Translations under genes and position numbers: made by a program
Part shown: positions 8,412 to 16,832 of the stretch, piece by piece
Numbering within the stretch: position 1 is the first letter of the stretch
Layout: every line of letters starts with the position of its first letter
Notes under the pieces: generated by a model
Database searches by the model: none
What the model saw: only the letters and a program-made list of their open reading frames with translations
Told to the model about the DNA's origin: nothing
NCBI GenBank assembly: GCA_019635015.1
Contig: JAHCAG010000008.1
Span: 62,001 to 126,000 of the forward strand
DNA: 64,000 bases
Source: Burkholderiales bacterium
GTDB lineage: Bacteria > Pseudomonadota > Gammaproteobacteria > Burkholderiales > SG8-41
Direction: 5' to 3'

Positions 8412-9311
8412 ATGCTTTATCTTGCCCGTCGTTTGCGGTCGGCTCTCATCTGCGCCGTGCTCGGCCTCGGCGTGCTGGGCGGATGCGCCAGCACCGGCGA
8501 CCCGCGCGATCCGCTGGAGCCCCTCAACCGCGGCATCTACACCTTCAACGACGGCGTGGACACCATGCTCCTCAAGCCCGCAGCCGAGGTTTACGAGGGC
8601 GTGGTGCCCGGCCTCGTGCGCACCGGCGTCAGCAACGTGTTCTCCAACATCAATGATGTCATCGTCGCTCTGAACAATCTGCTGCAGGGCAAGTTCAGCG
8701 CCGCCCTTTCCGACATCGGCCGCGTATTGCTCAATACCACCGCCGGCCTGTTCGGCATTTTCGACGTGGCGACACCGGCCGGACTGGAAAAAAACGACGA
8801 GGATTTCGGCCAGACGCTGGGCTGGTGGGGCATTGGCGACGGCCCTTACCTGGTGCTGCCTTTCCTCGGACCGCGCTCCACGCGGGACGCCGTGGGCACC
8901 GTGATCTATTTCGCGGTCGATCCGGTGGCAAACATCAATCCGCCGCGTGACCGCAACCAGATTCTCGGGCTGCGGCTGGTTTCCGATCGGGCCAGCCTGC
9001 TCAGCGCCAGCCGTGTCCTGGCGGTGGCTGCGCTGGACGAATACGAATTCGTGCGCGATGCCTACCTGCAGCGCCGCCGCAACCTGATATACGACGGCAA
9101 TCCGCCGCGGGAAAAACTGGATGAGTCCTCGCTTCCCGGAGATGTCATCCCGCAAGCCGCGGTGCCGGCCGGCGGCGGCTCGCTGATCTGGAGCGGCGAA
9201 CTGCCGACGCCCGCCGAGGAGGAAGCGGCACGCCGCAATGCCGGCGGCCTGCCCGGACCCGCCGGCGTCACCGCGATGTCGGCGGCGATCTCCGGCGTCA
9301 GCCGGCGCTGA
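8412..9311 (+). CDS. mlaA: MlaA (VacJ) outer-membrane lipoprotein of the phospholipid-retrieval system
   Basis: A 299-residue lipoprotein. The signal peptide MLYLARRLRSALICAVLGLG ends in the lipobox LGGC, giving a lipidated Cys. The family core DPLEPLNRGIYTFNDGVD, NVFSNINDVIVALNNLLQGK, GRVLLNTTAGLFGIFDVA and YLVLPFLGPRSTRDAVG is unmistakable. MlaA sits in the outer membrane with porins and removes surface-exposed phospholipid, handing it to MlaC and the MlaFEDB transporter. The other mla genes are not here. AGGGA ends 8 nt before ATG 8412; an in-frame ATG at 8403 overlaps that site and is less likely. The C-terminus has an Ala/Gly/Pro-rich tail beyond the usual domain. Confidence 0.9.
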   Translation: MLYLARRLRSALICAVLGLGVLGGCASTGDPRDPLEPLNRGIYTFNDGVDTMLLKPAAEVYEGVVPGLVRTGVSNVFSNINDVIVALNNLLQGKFSAALSDIGRVLLNTTAGLFGIFDVATPAGLEKNDEDFGQTLGWWGIGDGPYLVLPFLGPRSTRDAVGTVIYFAVDPVANINPPRDRNQILGLRLVSDRASLLSASRVLAVAALDEYEFVRDAYLQRRRNLIYDGNPPREKLDESSLPGDVIPQAAVPAGGGSLIWSGELPTPAEEEAARRNAGGLPGPAGVTAMSAAISGVSRR

Positions 9312-9332
9312 CTGCCACCCGCCCGTCCCCGC

Positions 9333-10346
9333 TCAGGATGACGCGGCGGCCGCCGGCGCGCCGCCCGGCGTCACCTTCTTGACGTTGTCCATCACCGCCA
9401 TCGCCGAACTCACCAGCGTCGCCACGTCGGCTACATTGGCCGGCACGATCAGCGTGTTGTTGGTGCGCGCCAGGTGCGCGAAGGCATTGACGTAGAGTTT
9501 TGCCACCTCGAGATTTGCCGCCTGGTTGCCTCCGGGGCCGTTCAGCGCCTGTGCCACGGTGTTGATTGCCCCCGCAGTGGCCTCCGCAATCAGCTGGATG
9601 CGCGCCGCCTCGCCCTGCGCGCGGTTGATCGCCGCGGTCTTGTCACCCTCCGACTTCAGCACCGCCGCCTGCTTCTCGCCGTCGGCCAGGTTGATTTCCT
9701 CCTGGCGCTGGCCTTCCGATTTGGCGATCAGCGCGCGTTTCTCGCGTTCGGCGGTGATCTGCGCCTGCATCGCGCGCAGGATCGAGTCCGGCGGCGTCAG
9801 GTTCTTGATTTCGTAACGCAGCACCTTGACGCCCCAGGTGCGGCCGGCCTCGTCGAGCACCGCCACCACTTGGCGGTTGATCTCGTCGCGGCTCTCGAAA
9901 GTCGTGTCGAGCTCCATCTTGCCGATCTCCGAGCGCAGCGTGGTCTGCGCCAGCTGGGTCACCGCCGAGATGTAGTCGGAAGAGCCGTATGAAGCCAGCT
10001 TGGGATCGGTGACCTGGTAATAAATGATGCCGTCGACGCCGAGCTGCGTATTGTCACGCGTGATGCAGACCTGTTCGGCCACATCCAGCGGCGTCTCCTT
10101 CAGCGAATGGCGGTAGGCCACCTTGTCGAGGAAGGGAATGATGACATTGAGGCCCGGCTCCAGCACGCTGTGGAACTTGCCCAGCCGCTCCACCACCCAG
10201 GCCATCTGCTGCGGCACCTGGCGGATCGATTCGATGGCCACCACCACACCCAGCGCCACCACGAAAAACGGCACTGCAAACGAGCGCTGGTCGAAGGCGA
10301 TCAGCAGGCCGGTCAGAAAAACAACGATGATCAGTTTTGGAAACAT
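9333..10346 (-). CDS. qmcA: SPFH/stomatin-family membrane protein (QmcA/paraslipin-like)
   Basis: A 337-residue protein with an N-terminal membrane anchor (LIIVVFLTGLLIAF and FFVVALGVVVAIESI), then the SPFH/band-7 domain (VPQQMAWVVERLGKFHSVLEPGLNVIIPFLDKV, VCITRDNTQLGVDGIIYYQVTDP) and a long helical region (ITAEREKRALIAKSEGQRQ...AEATAGAINTVAQAL). This matches QmcA/paraslipin proteins that form large oligomeric cages at the inner membrane and modulate proteases such as FtsH. It is followed 42 bp away by an NfeD-type gene placed upstream in transcription, the standard stomatin/NfeD pairing. The start has GGAGAG 6 nt upstream. Confidence 0.88.
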   Translation of the reverse strand: MFPKLIIVVFLTGLLIAFDQRSFAVPFFVVALGVVVAIESIRQVPQQMAWVVERLGKFHSVLEPGLNVIIPFLDKVAYRHSLKETPLDVAEQVCITRDNTQLGVDGIIYYQVTDPKLASYGSSDYISAVTQLAQTTLRSEIGKMELDTTFESRDEINRQVVAVLDEAGRTWGVKVLRYEIKNLTPPDSILRAMQAQITAEREKRALIAKSEGQRQEEINLADGEKQAAVLKSEGDKTAAINRAQGEAARIQLIAEATAGAINTVAQALNGPGGNQAANLEVAKLYVNAFAHLARTNNTLIVPANVADVATLVSSAMAVMDNVKKVTPGGAPAAAASS

Positions 10347-10388
10347 GCCGGTCTCTCCGTCACGATGGTCGGTTATCGGGAAATGCGC

Positions 10389-10820
10389 TTACTGCGGCCG
10401 CGCGGACGACACGCGCAGCGTGTTGCCGTCGACCGCATGGATGTAGAACACCTTGCCGTCCGGCGTGCGTTCACCGGTGACCTGCGCCTCCCACTGCGCA
10501 TTGCGGTATTTGACGCGGGCAAGCCCGTCGGTCTCGCTGATCCAGTTTTCCAGCATCACCGCCTGCCCGATATCCAGTCCCGGCCCCTGCATGGCCTGCG
10601 CCTTTTTCGAGTGGCCGCGGTAACGCCGCACCAGCACCACGCCGGCCACCGAAACCCCGGCAATCACCACGGCCTGCACCCAGAACGACCCGCCGAACCA
10701 GGCGACGGCGGCGGCCGACAGCGCGGCAAGCCCCAGGACCAGCAGGTAAAAAGTGCCGGTCAGCATTTCGATGATGATCAACGCAATGCCGGTCACCGCC
10801 CACAGCAGATACGCATCCAT
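10389..10820 (-). CDS. NfeD-family membrane protein, partner of the adjacent stomatin
   Basis: A 143-residue protein with three hydrophobic segments (LLWAVTGIALIIIEMLTG, LLVLGLAALSAAAVAWFGG, FWVQAVVIAGVSVAGVVLV) followed by a small OB-fold domain (GLDIGQAVMLENWISETDGLARVKYRNAQWEAQ...VFYIHAVDGNTLRV). This is the short NfeD form (NfeD1b/YbbK type) without the serine-protease domain. Such proteins co-occur with SPFH proteins and are thought to help assemble them in the membrane. ATG 10820 has GGGAGGGA just upstream; an earlier in-frame start at 10868 lacks this support. Confidence 0.83.
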   Translation of the reverse strand: MDAYLLWAVTGIALIIIEMLTGTFYLLVLGLAALSAAAVAWFGGSFWVQAVVIAGVSVAGVVLVRRYRGHSKKAQAMQGPGLDIGQAVMLENWISETDGLARVKYRNAQWEAQVTGERTPDGKVFYIHAVDGNTLRVSSARPQ

Positions 10821-10895
10821 TCTTCCCTCCCCCGTGTCAGCGTGCTTCGGTGGCCGAAGCATAACCAAGCCCCGTTTGAGCGTCCACGCCGCCGC

Positions 10896-11693
10896 TCAGT
10901 CCGGCAATTCGTCGAGCCAGTCCGCGATGCGCTGCGCCGCTTCCCGCCAGCGGACGTCCAGCATCATGGCATGCGCCGTGCCCGGCAGTATTTCCATTCC
11001 GCCGCGATGCCATTGCGCAGTCTCCTCCAGTGCCGGCGGCGGAAACAGGCGGTCGTCGGCGGCCGCAAACACTTTCACCGGAATCTCCGCCGGTTCGATC
11101 CAGGGCTGCTGCGGCCAGCCCAGGTCAAACAGCGCCCGCTGCGACTCGTTGCGCATGCGTCGCAGATGGCGCCGGGCCTCGGCTGCCAGCAGAGCGTCCG
11201 AAAAAATCGCCTGCTGCAGCCGCGCAAAGGCTGCAGGAGTTCCCGTGGAATTCTGCAAGCCATTGATTTCAATATATATTTCAGGCGAGTTCAGGGCCAG
11301 CATCAGGCTGCTGCCGAGCAAACCTTGCAGCGGCACCGGCGCCAGCAGTGCCAGAGCGGGCGCCCGCGCGCGCCGCCAGGCGCGCTGGACCACAACGGCA
11401 CCCATCGAATGCCCCAGCAGCACCGGCGGCTCGCCGATGGCCGCGACGGCGGCAAGCACGTCCTCCACATAGTCCTCGATGGAGGCAAAACCGGCCTCCT
11501 CGCCGTCGACGCCATGCCCGCGCAGATCCACCGCCCAGGCGTCGTAACCGAGCCCGGCGAAATACGGCAGAAAGTTTTCATCCCAACACCAGGCGCCGCA
11601 GAAGGCGCCATGCACGAACAGCAGTGGCCTGCCGCGCGCGCGCGGCGTCGCGCGGCGCACGATGCAGTGCGGATGCCCCTTGCCTCGGCTCAA
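10896..11693 (-). CDS. Alpha/beta hydrolase
   Basis: The hydrolase domain is clear: oxyanion loop LLFVHGAFCGAWCWDENFLPYF, AVDLRGHGVDG, nucleophile Ser in VLLGHSMGAVVVQRA, catalytic acid region FAAADDRLFPP and His in LPGTAHAMMLDVRW. Size is about 265 residues. I place the start at TTG 11693, which overlaps the stop of the upstream SirB1-like gene (TTGA); GTG 11660 is an alternative giving 254 residues. No ATG fits. The open frame runs on upstream to 12128, but that part only shadows the neighbouring gene. Substrate unknown; it resembles small esterases and lipases. An AT-rich patch (about 11262-11285) encodes EIYIEI within the cap region. Confidence 0.75.
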   Translation of the reverse strand: MSRGKGHPHCIVRRATPRARGRPLLFVHGAFCGAWCWDENFLPYFAGLGYDAWAVDLRGHGVDGEEAGFASIEDYVEDVLAAVAAIGEPPVLLGHSMGAVVVQRAWRRARAPALALLAPVPLQGLLGSSLMLALNSPEIYIEINGLQNSTGTPAAFARLQQAIFSDALLAAEARRHLRRMRNESQRALFDLGWPQQPWIEPAEIPVKVFAAADDRLFPPPALEETAQWHRGGMEILPGTAHAMMLDVRWREAAQRIADWLDELPD

Positions 11694-12562
11694 TTCAGCC
11701 TTGCCACCACGGCCGCAAGATCGGCCATCTGTGCGCGCACCGCAGCGGCATCGGCCGCACCGGGACATTGCCTGAGGTAAGTGCCGAAATCGCCCAATGC
11801 GGCGCGAAAACATTCCAGCCGCAGATAAAAACCGCCGCGGTCGCGGTATTCCTCGCCGGCATCGTCGGGGTGCAATGCAATCAGCCGTTCGCTCGAGGAC
11901 AAGGCGCGCAGCCAGTCCTCCTGGCGCGCATAAACCGTCTTCAGGTTGCGCAGCATCCGTGCCAGCACTTCCTTGTTCGGAGCTGCACCCAGCAGTTGCG
12001 CCAGCACTGCTTCGTCGATGTTGCCGTCGCCGCCGGCATCGCGCAGGCGCTGCTGCAGTTCCTCCACCCCCAGCGACAGGCCGCGGCTGTAGGGGTCGAG
12101 GATCACCACCCCGTCGCGCAGCGCGCACTTGACCAGGAAATGCCCGGGAAAGGACACACCGTGCAGGCCGAGGCCGATGCGCCGTCCGACCTCGATGTAG
12201 ATCAGACCCAGCGTGAGCGGGATGCCGAGGCGGCGCTCCAGCACTTCGTTGAGGAAACTGTTGCGCGGATCGTAATAATCATCCGCGTTGCCGGCGAAAC
12301 CGAGCTCGTTGAACAGGTAGTGGTTCAGGGCCAGCAGCTTTTCCGCGGTCGCCACGTCGGCGCGCAGGCGCCCGCGCAGTGTCGCCGCCATGTCATGCAG
12401 TTGCCTGAGGTAATCATCGACCACCAGGCCCGGATACTCCTCGGCGGCAATCCACAAGGCGCCTTCGGCCAGCGACACATCCTCGTCGCGCATGCGCGCG
12501 ATCCGGCGCCATTCCGCGGCAGCACGCGCCTCGGGCGAAAATCCCCGCGCCGCATCGCTCAT
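11690..12562 (-). CDS. SirB1-family protein (transglutaminase-like domain plus TPR-like C-terminus)
   Basis: A 290-residue protein with the SirB1/transglutaminase-like pattern LLALNHYLFNELGFAGNADDYYDPRNSFLNEVLERRLGIPLTLGLIYIEVGRRIGL followed by GVSFPGHFLVKC and DGVVILDPYSRG. The C-terminal third (LRNLKTVYARQEDWLRALSSSERLIALHPDDAGEEYRDRGGFYLRLECFRAALGDFGTYL) is TPR-like. Members are widespread in proteobacteria; their biochemical role is unsettled, and the transglutaminase-like domain may be non-enzymatic. Its start overlaps the stop of the upstream gene by 4 bp (12559-12562), indicating translational coupling. Confidence 0.82.
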   Translation of the reverse strand: MSDAARGFSPEARAAAEWRRIARMRDEDVSLAEGALWIAAEEYPGLVVDDYLRQLHDMAATLRGRLRADVATAEKLLALNHYLFNELGFAGNADDYYDPRNSFLNEVLERRLGIPLTLGLIYIEVGRRIGLGLHGVSFPGHFLVKCALRDGVVILDPYSRGLSLGVEELQQRLRDAGGDGNIDEAVLAQLLGAAPNKEVLARMLRNLKTVYARQEDWLRALSSSERLIALHPDDAGEEYRDRGGFYLRLECFRAALGDFGTYLRQCPGAADAAAVRAQMADLAAVVARLN

Positions 12563-13566
12563 GTCCGCCTCGCCAGCGGCAGGTTCAGCAGCAGGTTCTG
12601 CGGTTTCAGGCGCAGGCTGCCATCCGGGGTCATGGCCATGCCGAGGAACACCGGTGCCCCGTGCATTTCCGGTTGCAGCGCGCCGGCATCCGTGAAATCC
12701 ATGCGGAACAGTCCGACGATGCGGCGCATGCGTTCCTCGTCGACTTCCCCGCCGGAGTAGATTTCATTGAGCATCGCAGTCGCCTCGACATCCAGCCCGA
12801 CATGCCAGGTCCAGTCCTCGTCAGGTATCTCGCGGACCGGCGTCACCCTGACCGCAGTGCCGTGAAAATGCCCAACCCAGCGCTCCAGCAGCCTGCACAG
12901 CGCCAGTGAACCCGGCAGTCCGGGATTGATCTGCAGGGCGGTATCGCGGCGCTCGTCGCGATTGAAATAATCCATGTGGTTGCCGTCGTCGAGGACGTCG
13001 AGTTCCAGCGACCGCAGCGGCGCATTGACTTCGCGCAGCATGCGCCCGAGGTTGCCGAGACCGCCGCTTTCCGCATGCAGATTAACCGTCTCGGCATCGG
13101 CAAGCATCACCGCGCCGTCATTGACGCTGACCCGCTGCTGGCGGAAGAACACCTCCGCAGCGCGCGCCAGCAATCCGCTGTCACAGCCCTCGAGCAGGCC
13201 GCGCAGGATGACTTCGACGGTGTGGTGGACAAACGGCGGCGGCACCGCGACATCGTCCCGGAACAGTCCGCTGTAAAAGGCCTCGAGCGTCGGCGCGGCC
13301 AGCAACTGGCCGCGGAAACGCAGCATCACCCGGTAATTTTCGCGGGCATCCGGGTCGGCCAGGGCGTCGATTTCGGCATCACCGACAGCACGGCGGGGTG
13401 TTTCCAGCAGCGATTCATGCAGCCGCCGCTCAACCGCGCAGGATTCCGCCACCGGCGCCAGCTCGGGGCGCGAGTAATAGAGACGAAGATAATCGTCGGT
13501 GACGAGCAGGCGCCCGTCGGGCGCCCGATCGAGCAGGTGGTAACCACAGCGCTGCCAGAAATCCAT
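12559..13566 (-). CDS. Conserved protein resembling DUF6352
   Basis: A soluble 335-residue protein with no signal peptide or membrane segment. It starts MDFWQRCGYHLLDRAPDGRLLVTDDYLRLYYSRPELAPV and has conserved-looking blocks HTVEVILRGLLEGCDSGLLARAAEVFFRQQRVSV and DDGNHMDYFNRDERRDTALQINPG. I recall this pattern from proteobacterial proteins labelled DUF6352; the name is from memory. The 4-bp overlap with the SirB1-like gene and co-directional hydrolase suggests an operon. Function unknown. The sequence DERRDTALQINPG...LCRLLERWVGHFHG may be a conserved ligand site, but this is only a guess. Confidence 0.7.
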   Translation of the reverse strand: MDFWQRCGYHLLDRAPDGRLLVTDDYLRLYYSRPELAPVAESCAVERRLHESLLETPRRAVGDAEIDALADPDARENYRVMLRFRGQLLAAPTLEAFYSGLFRDDVAVPPPFVHHTVEVILRGLLEGCDSGLLARAAEVFFRQQRVSVNDGAVMLADAETVNLHAESGGLGNLGRMLREVNAPLRSLELDVLDDGNHMDYFNRDERRDTALQINPGLPGSLALCRLLERWVGHFHGTAVRVTPVREIPDEDWTWHVGLDVEATAMLNEIYSGGEVDEERMRRIVGLFRMDFTDAGALQPEMHGAPVFLGMAMTPDGSLRLKPQNLLLNLPLARRT

Positions 13567-13626
13567 GATGAATGCCCGATCCAGCGGGCATTATGCCACG
13601 GCAGAGACGGCAGCCGGCGTGCCGGC

Positions 13627-13752
13627 TCAGCGCTGTTTAAGCAGGGACAGCCCTTCTTCGAAATCCGCCGCCATCTCGAATGCGTCATCGAGTTCCGACT
13701 CGTCGGCATCGTCCTCGAAATCGAGGTCCCAGTCGTTGCGATCCATGTCCAT
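13627..13752 (-). CDS. Small acidic protein, 41 residues, unknown function
   Basis: From ATG 13752 the frame reads MDMDRNDWDLDFEDDADESE followed by LDDAFEMAADFEEGLSLLKQR and a TGA stop. About 17 of 41 residues are Asp or Glu. It lies 60 bp upstream of the DUF6352-like gene in the same direction. Coding support comes from the coherent acidic amphipathic sequence and its position; the ribosome site (GGGAA, 8-12 nt upstream) is modest. A second ATG at 13746 is possible. Acidic micro-proteins of this kind could act as adaptors or DNA mimics, but nothing here proves a role. Confidence 0.5.
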   Translation of the reverse strand: MDMDRNDWDLDFEDDADESELDDAFEMAADFEEGLSLLKQR

Positions 13753-13924
13753 TTTCAGATTCCCAGTACTTTTGCCTAGACTGCAGTCTGGCGCAGAAAG
13801 AATCCACGCAAGCCGCGGATTACCGGCGGCTACCGGCCTTTTTTCCGCATTTGGCAGGTTGATGATGCCTCAGGCAGATGAAGAATCCGTGACACCGGGC
13901 TGCGGCACTGAAGTTAGCGGACGG

Positions 13925-13930
13925 TATAAT
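13925..13930 (+). promoter_or_regulatory. TATAAT -10 element of the tRNA-Arg gene
   Basis: An exact TATAAT lies 13 bp before the mature 5' end of tRNA-Arg, the usual distance for a tRNA promoter. A consensus -35 is not evident 17 bp upstream. Confidence 0.55.
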
Positions 13931-13943
13931 CCAATCCACGCGG

Positions 13944-14019
<76 letters not shown>

Positions 14020-14052
14020 ATAAAGACAGGCACACAAGGAATTGGCGCTGAC

Positions 14053-14331
14053 ATGGCACTGGTCGCATGCCCCGGGTGTGCAAAAGAATTCAGTGCTGAA
14101 GCAGCCACATGCCCGCATTGCGGCCATCCAGTTTCAGGCAGCCCAAGCACCATAACAACCCAGGCTTCAGGCCGGGAATGGAAAATCGTCCGGCTGATCG
14201 GCGGCTTGCTGATGGTGACCGGTTTGGTGGCATGGGCAGGCAACTCCACTGATGCCGGGATGGTATTTTTCCTGGGCTGCCTGATTTATCTGGGCGGCAG
14301 GCTCGGGGCCTGGTGGATGCAGCGGACATGA
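14053..14331 (+). CDS. Zinc-ribbon membrane protein, 92 residues
   Basis: The N-terminus carries a zinc ribbon, CPGCAKEFSAEAATCPHCGHP (two CxxC pairs with 13 residues between), as seen in double-zinc-ribbon and DUF2116-like proteins. A linker is followed by two hydrophobic stretches (IVRLIGGLLMVTGLVAWAG and MVFFLGCLIYLGGRLGAWW), so the ribbon should face the cytoplasm from the inner membrane. Its stop overlaps the otnK start (ATGA at 14328-14331), so the two are probably co-translated. It starts 34 bp after the tRNA. Function unknown; coupling to a sugar-acid kinase is odd and may be accidental. Confidence 0.7.
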   Translation: MALVACPGCAKEFSAEAATCPHCGHPVSGSPSTITTQASGREWKIVRLIGGLLMVTGLVAWAGNSTDAGMVFFLGCLIYLGGRLGAWWMQRT

Positions 14332-15587
14332 GCCTGCTGCTCGGCTGCATCGCCGACGATTTTACCGGCGGCACCGATCTCGCCGGCACGCTCTCGGCGG
14401 AAGGCATGCGCACGGTGCAGAGCATCGGCGTGCCAGATGGTCCCGTCGCCGACACCGATGCCGTGGTCATTGCGCTGAAGTCACGCACCGCACCGCCCGC
14501 GGTGGCGGTTGCCGAATCGCTGGCCGCGCTGCGCTGGCTGCGGGCCCAGGGCTGCCAGCAGTATTTCTTCAAGTACTGCTCGACCTTCGACTCGACGCCC
14601 GCCGGCAACATCGGCCCGGTCGCCGAGGCCCTGCTGGCGGAACTTGGCGCGGATTTCACCATAGCCTGCCCCGCCTATCCCGAAAACGGACGAACGGTCT
14701 ATCGCGGCCACCTCTTCGTCGGTGACGAGCTGCTGTCGGAGTCCGGGATGAAAGATCATCCGCTGACGCCGATGACCGATGCCAGGCTGCTGCGCGTGTT
14801 GCAGCCGCAGACCCGCCTGCGGGTCGGACTGATCACGCATGAGGTGGTCGCCACCGGTTCTGCCGCGATTGCGGCGGCCTGCCGGCGGGCAGCCGCCGCC
14901 GGCACCGGCATTGCGATTGTCGATGCCATAAGCACTGCCGACCTGCGGGCCATCGGCAACGCCTGCACCGGCATGCTGCTGGTGACCGGCGGCTCCGGTG
15001 TCGCGCTCGGCCTGCCCGACAATTTCCGCCGTAGCGGCGAACTGCCAGCAACACGCGACATATCTTCCTTTCCCCGCATCGACGGCAGCGCCGCAATCAT
15101 CGCCGGCAGTTGCTCGACCGCCACCCGTGCTCAGGTGGCGCAATGGCTGCGCCACCATCCAGGATTCCGCGTCGACGTGCTGCGGCTGCTCGAGGGCGCA
15201 GACATCAGCGGCGAGGCCCTGGCCTGGGCCACGACCCAGCACGGACAACCCGTATTGATCTACGCCACTGCCGCGCCGGAGGACATCCGCGCAGTGCAGG
15301 CTGCCGCAGGCACACAGGCCGTCGGCGCGCAGATCGAACAGACGCTCGCCGACATCGCCGCGGGACTGGTCAATGCCGGCACGTGCCGGCTGGTGATCGC
15401 CGGCGGAGAAACCTCGGGCGCGGTCGTCAAACGGCTCGGTCTCCGTGCGCTGAGCATCGGGCCGGTCATCGAACCGGGCGTACCCTGGACCTGCAGTATC
15501 GACGCGCAGCCCCTGGCGCTGGCGCTGAAGTCCGGCAACTTCGGCAGCCGGGATTTTTTCGAGAAAGCACTGGCAAGCCTGCCCTGA
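14328..15587 (+). CDS. otnK: Four-carbon acid sugar kinase (3-oxo-tetronate kinase, OtnK)
   Basis: A 419-residue kinase of the former DUF1537 family. The N-terminus LLLGCIADDFTGGTDLAGTLSAEGM, the block YFFKYCSTFDSTPAGNIGPVAEALL, FTIACPAYPENGRTVYRGHLFVGDELLSESGMKDHPLTPMTDA, and the nucleotide-binding LVIAGGETSGAVVKRLG are diagnostic. OtnK phosphorylates 3-oxo-tetronates at O4, in catabolism of four-carbon acid sugars such as threonate and erythronate. The next gene, 7 bp downstream, is the matching decarboxylase OtnC. The isomerase OtnI and dehydrogenase LtnD that normally complete the route are not in this window. Confidence 0.92.
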   Translation: MSLLLGCIADDFTGGTDLAGTLSAEGMRTVQSIGVPDGPVADTDAVVIALKSRTAPPAVAVAESLAALRWLRAQGCQQYFFKYCSTFDSTPAGNIGPVAEALLAELGADFTIACPAYPENGRTVYRGHLFVGDELLSESGMKDHPLTPMTDARLLRVLQPQTRLRVGLITHEVVATGSAAIAAACRRAAAAGTGIAIVDAISTADLRAIGNACTGMLLVTGGSGVALGLPDNFRRSGELPATRDISSFPRIDGSAAIIAGSCSTATRAQVAQWLRHHPGFRVDVLRLLEGADISGEALAWATTQHGQPVLIYATAAPEDIRAVQAAAGTQAVGAQIEQTLADIAAGLVNAGTCRLVIAGGETSGAVVKRLGLRALSIGPVIEPGVPWTCSIDAQPLALALKSGNFGSRDFFEKALASLP

Positions 15588-15594
15588 GGAAGAC

Positions 15595-16227
15595 ATGAAC
15601 GAAAACCGCCTGCGCGAGGACATCGCGGAACTGGGCCGCTCGATCTACGAACGCGGCCTGACCCACGGCAGCACCGGCAACATCAGCGCGCGCTGCGAGG
15701 ACGGCTGGCTGCTGACACCGACCGGCTCCAGCCTCGGCAAACTCGATCCGGCGCGGATCTCGAAACTCGACTGGAACGGAAAACTGCTCTCCGGCGATCA
15801 ACCGTCAAAGGAAAACTTCCTGCATCTGGCGATGTACCGGGAACGGCAGCAGAACGGCGCGGTGGTCCACCTGCATGCAACCCATTCGGTGGCGGTATCC
15901 GTGCTGGCTGACACCAACCCGGAAGACGCGCTGCCGCCGCTGACCGCCTATTACGTGATGCGCATCGGCACGCTGCCGATGGTCCCCTATTACGCGCCCG
16001 GTGACATGGCACTGGCCGGGGCGGTGCGCCGGCTGGCCTCGCGCCATCATGCCCTGCTGCTTGCCAACCACGGGCCGGTGGTCGGCGGCAGCACGCTGGC
16101 GGCTGCGGCGGACGCAATCGAGGAACTTGAAGCCACGGCCAGACTCTATTTGCTCGTGCGTGGTGAAAAAACACGTCACCTAGATGCAACGCAAGTGGCA
16201 AATTTGCGCGTGCGTTACCCAAGCTAG
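15595..16227 (+). CDS. otnC: Class II aldolase-type 3-oxo-tetronate 4-phosphate decarboxylase (OtnC)
   Basis: A 210-residue class II aldolase/adducin-family protein. It has the substrate loop GLTHGSTGNISARCEDGWLLTPTGSSLGKLDPARISKL, zinc ligands in VVHLHATHSVAVS and LLANHGPVVGG, and the acidic residue in PSKENFLHLAMYRER. In this family OtnC decarboxylates 3-oxo-tetronate 4-phosphate to dihydroxyacetone phosphate. Adjacent placement with otnK makes the assignment firm within a family that also includes fuculose- and ribulose-phosphate aldolases. Start ATG 15595 follows GAGGAAG. Confidence 0.9.
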   Translation: MNENRLREDIAELGRSIYERGLTHGSTGNISARCEDGWLLTPTGSSLGKLDPARISKLDWNGKLLSGDQPSKENFLHLAMYRERQQNGAVVHLHATHSVAVSVLADTNPEDALPPLTAYYVMRIGTLPMVPYYAPGDMALAGAVRRLASRHHALLLANHGPVVGGSTLAAAADAIEELEATARLYLLVRGEKTRHLDATQVANLRVRYPS

Positions 16228-16341
16228 GATATCGTCCCGTCATGCCTGACTACGGGAATAATTTGCCGGCAACACTGTTTGCGCGGAATATGCTGCAAGA
16301 CTGTCGCAATACATGACGTTCCTTCAACTGGAGATAACCTC

Positions 16342-16824
16342 ATGAACTTCCAATTCAGATTGCCTACGGCGCTGTTACTGATCAGCATCCTCACCGGCTG
16401 CGCCATTCCATCGGCCATCAAGGTCGGCGCTTCGGCCGATGAGTTGCAGCAGCGACTTGGCAAACCCACGGACATCCACAAGGACGCCCGGGGCGGCGAA
16501 CTGTGGGACTATGCTTACGGCCCTGAAGGCGTCGAGACTTGGCGCTTCGACATTGATCGCAATCGCAAGGTCGGCAGCGCAACACAACTGCTGACGCAGG
16601 AACGCCTCTACCGCGTACTGCCCGGTATCTCGACCACGGATGACGTGAAAATGCTGCTCGGCAGGCCGCGGGATATCGGCCACATTGCCGGTGAAACCAC
16701 GTGGGAATGGCGGGTGGCCTTACCGCCTGAGCTTGGTGTCTTCATCGTGCGTTTCGGCCCCGACGGCAAAGCCAGTGGTTACAACGTGCTCGAAGACATC
16801 AAGACTGACGACTCGATGCCCTGA
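16342..16824 (+). CDS. BamE/OmlA-like outer-membrane lipoprotein, 160 residues
   Basis: The signal peptide MNFQFRLPTALLLISIL ends in lipobox LTGC (Cys19 or nearby). The mature part contains two similar units, SADELQQRLGKPTDIHKDARGGELWDYAYGPEG and TTDDVKMLLGRPRDIGHIAGETTWEWRVALPPE, each like a SmpA/OmlA (BamE-type) fold half. This suggests an internal duplication. Such lipoproteins anchor in the outer membrane and bind envelope proteins; true BamE is shorter and single-domain, so this is a paralogue. ATG 16342 follows GGAG with suitable spacing; an earlier in-frame start at 16279 would bury the signal peptide. Confidence 0.78.
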   Translation: MNFQFRLPTALLLISILTGCAIPSAIKVGASADELQQRLGKPTDIHKDARGGELWDYAYGPEGVETWRFDIDRNRKVGSATQLLTQERLYRVLPGISTTDDVKMLLGRPRDIGHIAGETTWEWRVALPPELGVFIVRFGPDGKASGYNVLEDIKTDDSMP

Positions 16825-16832
16825 AATCCGCC

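Noticed and set aside
10107-11780. A 557-codon plus-strand frame over the QmcA/NfeD/hydrolase genes
   Set aside because: His/Arg/Gln-rich composition and no motifs; crosses three genes on the other strand.
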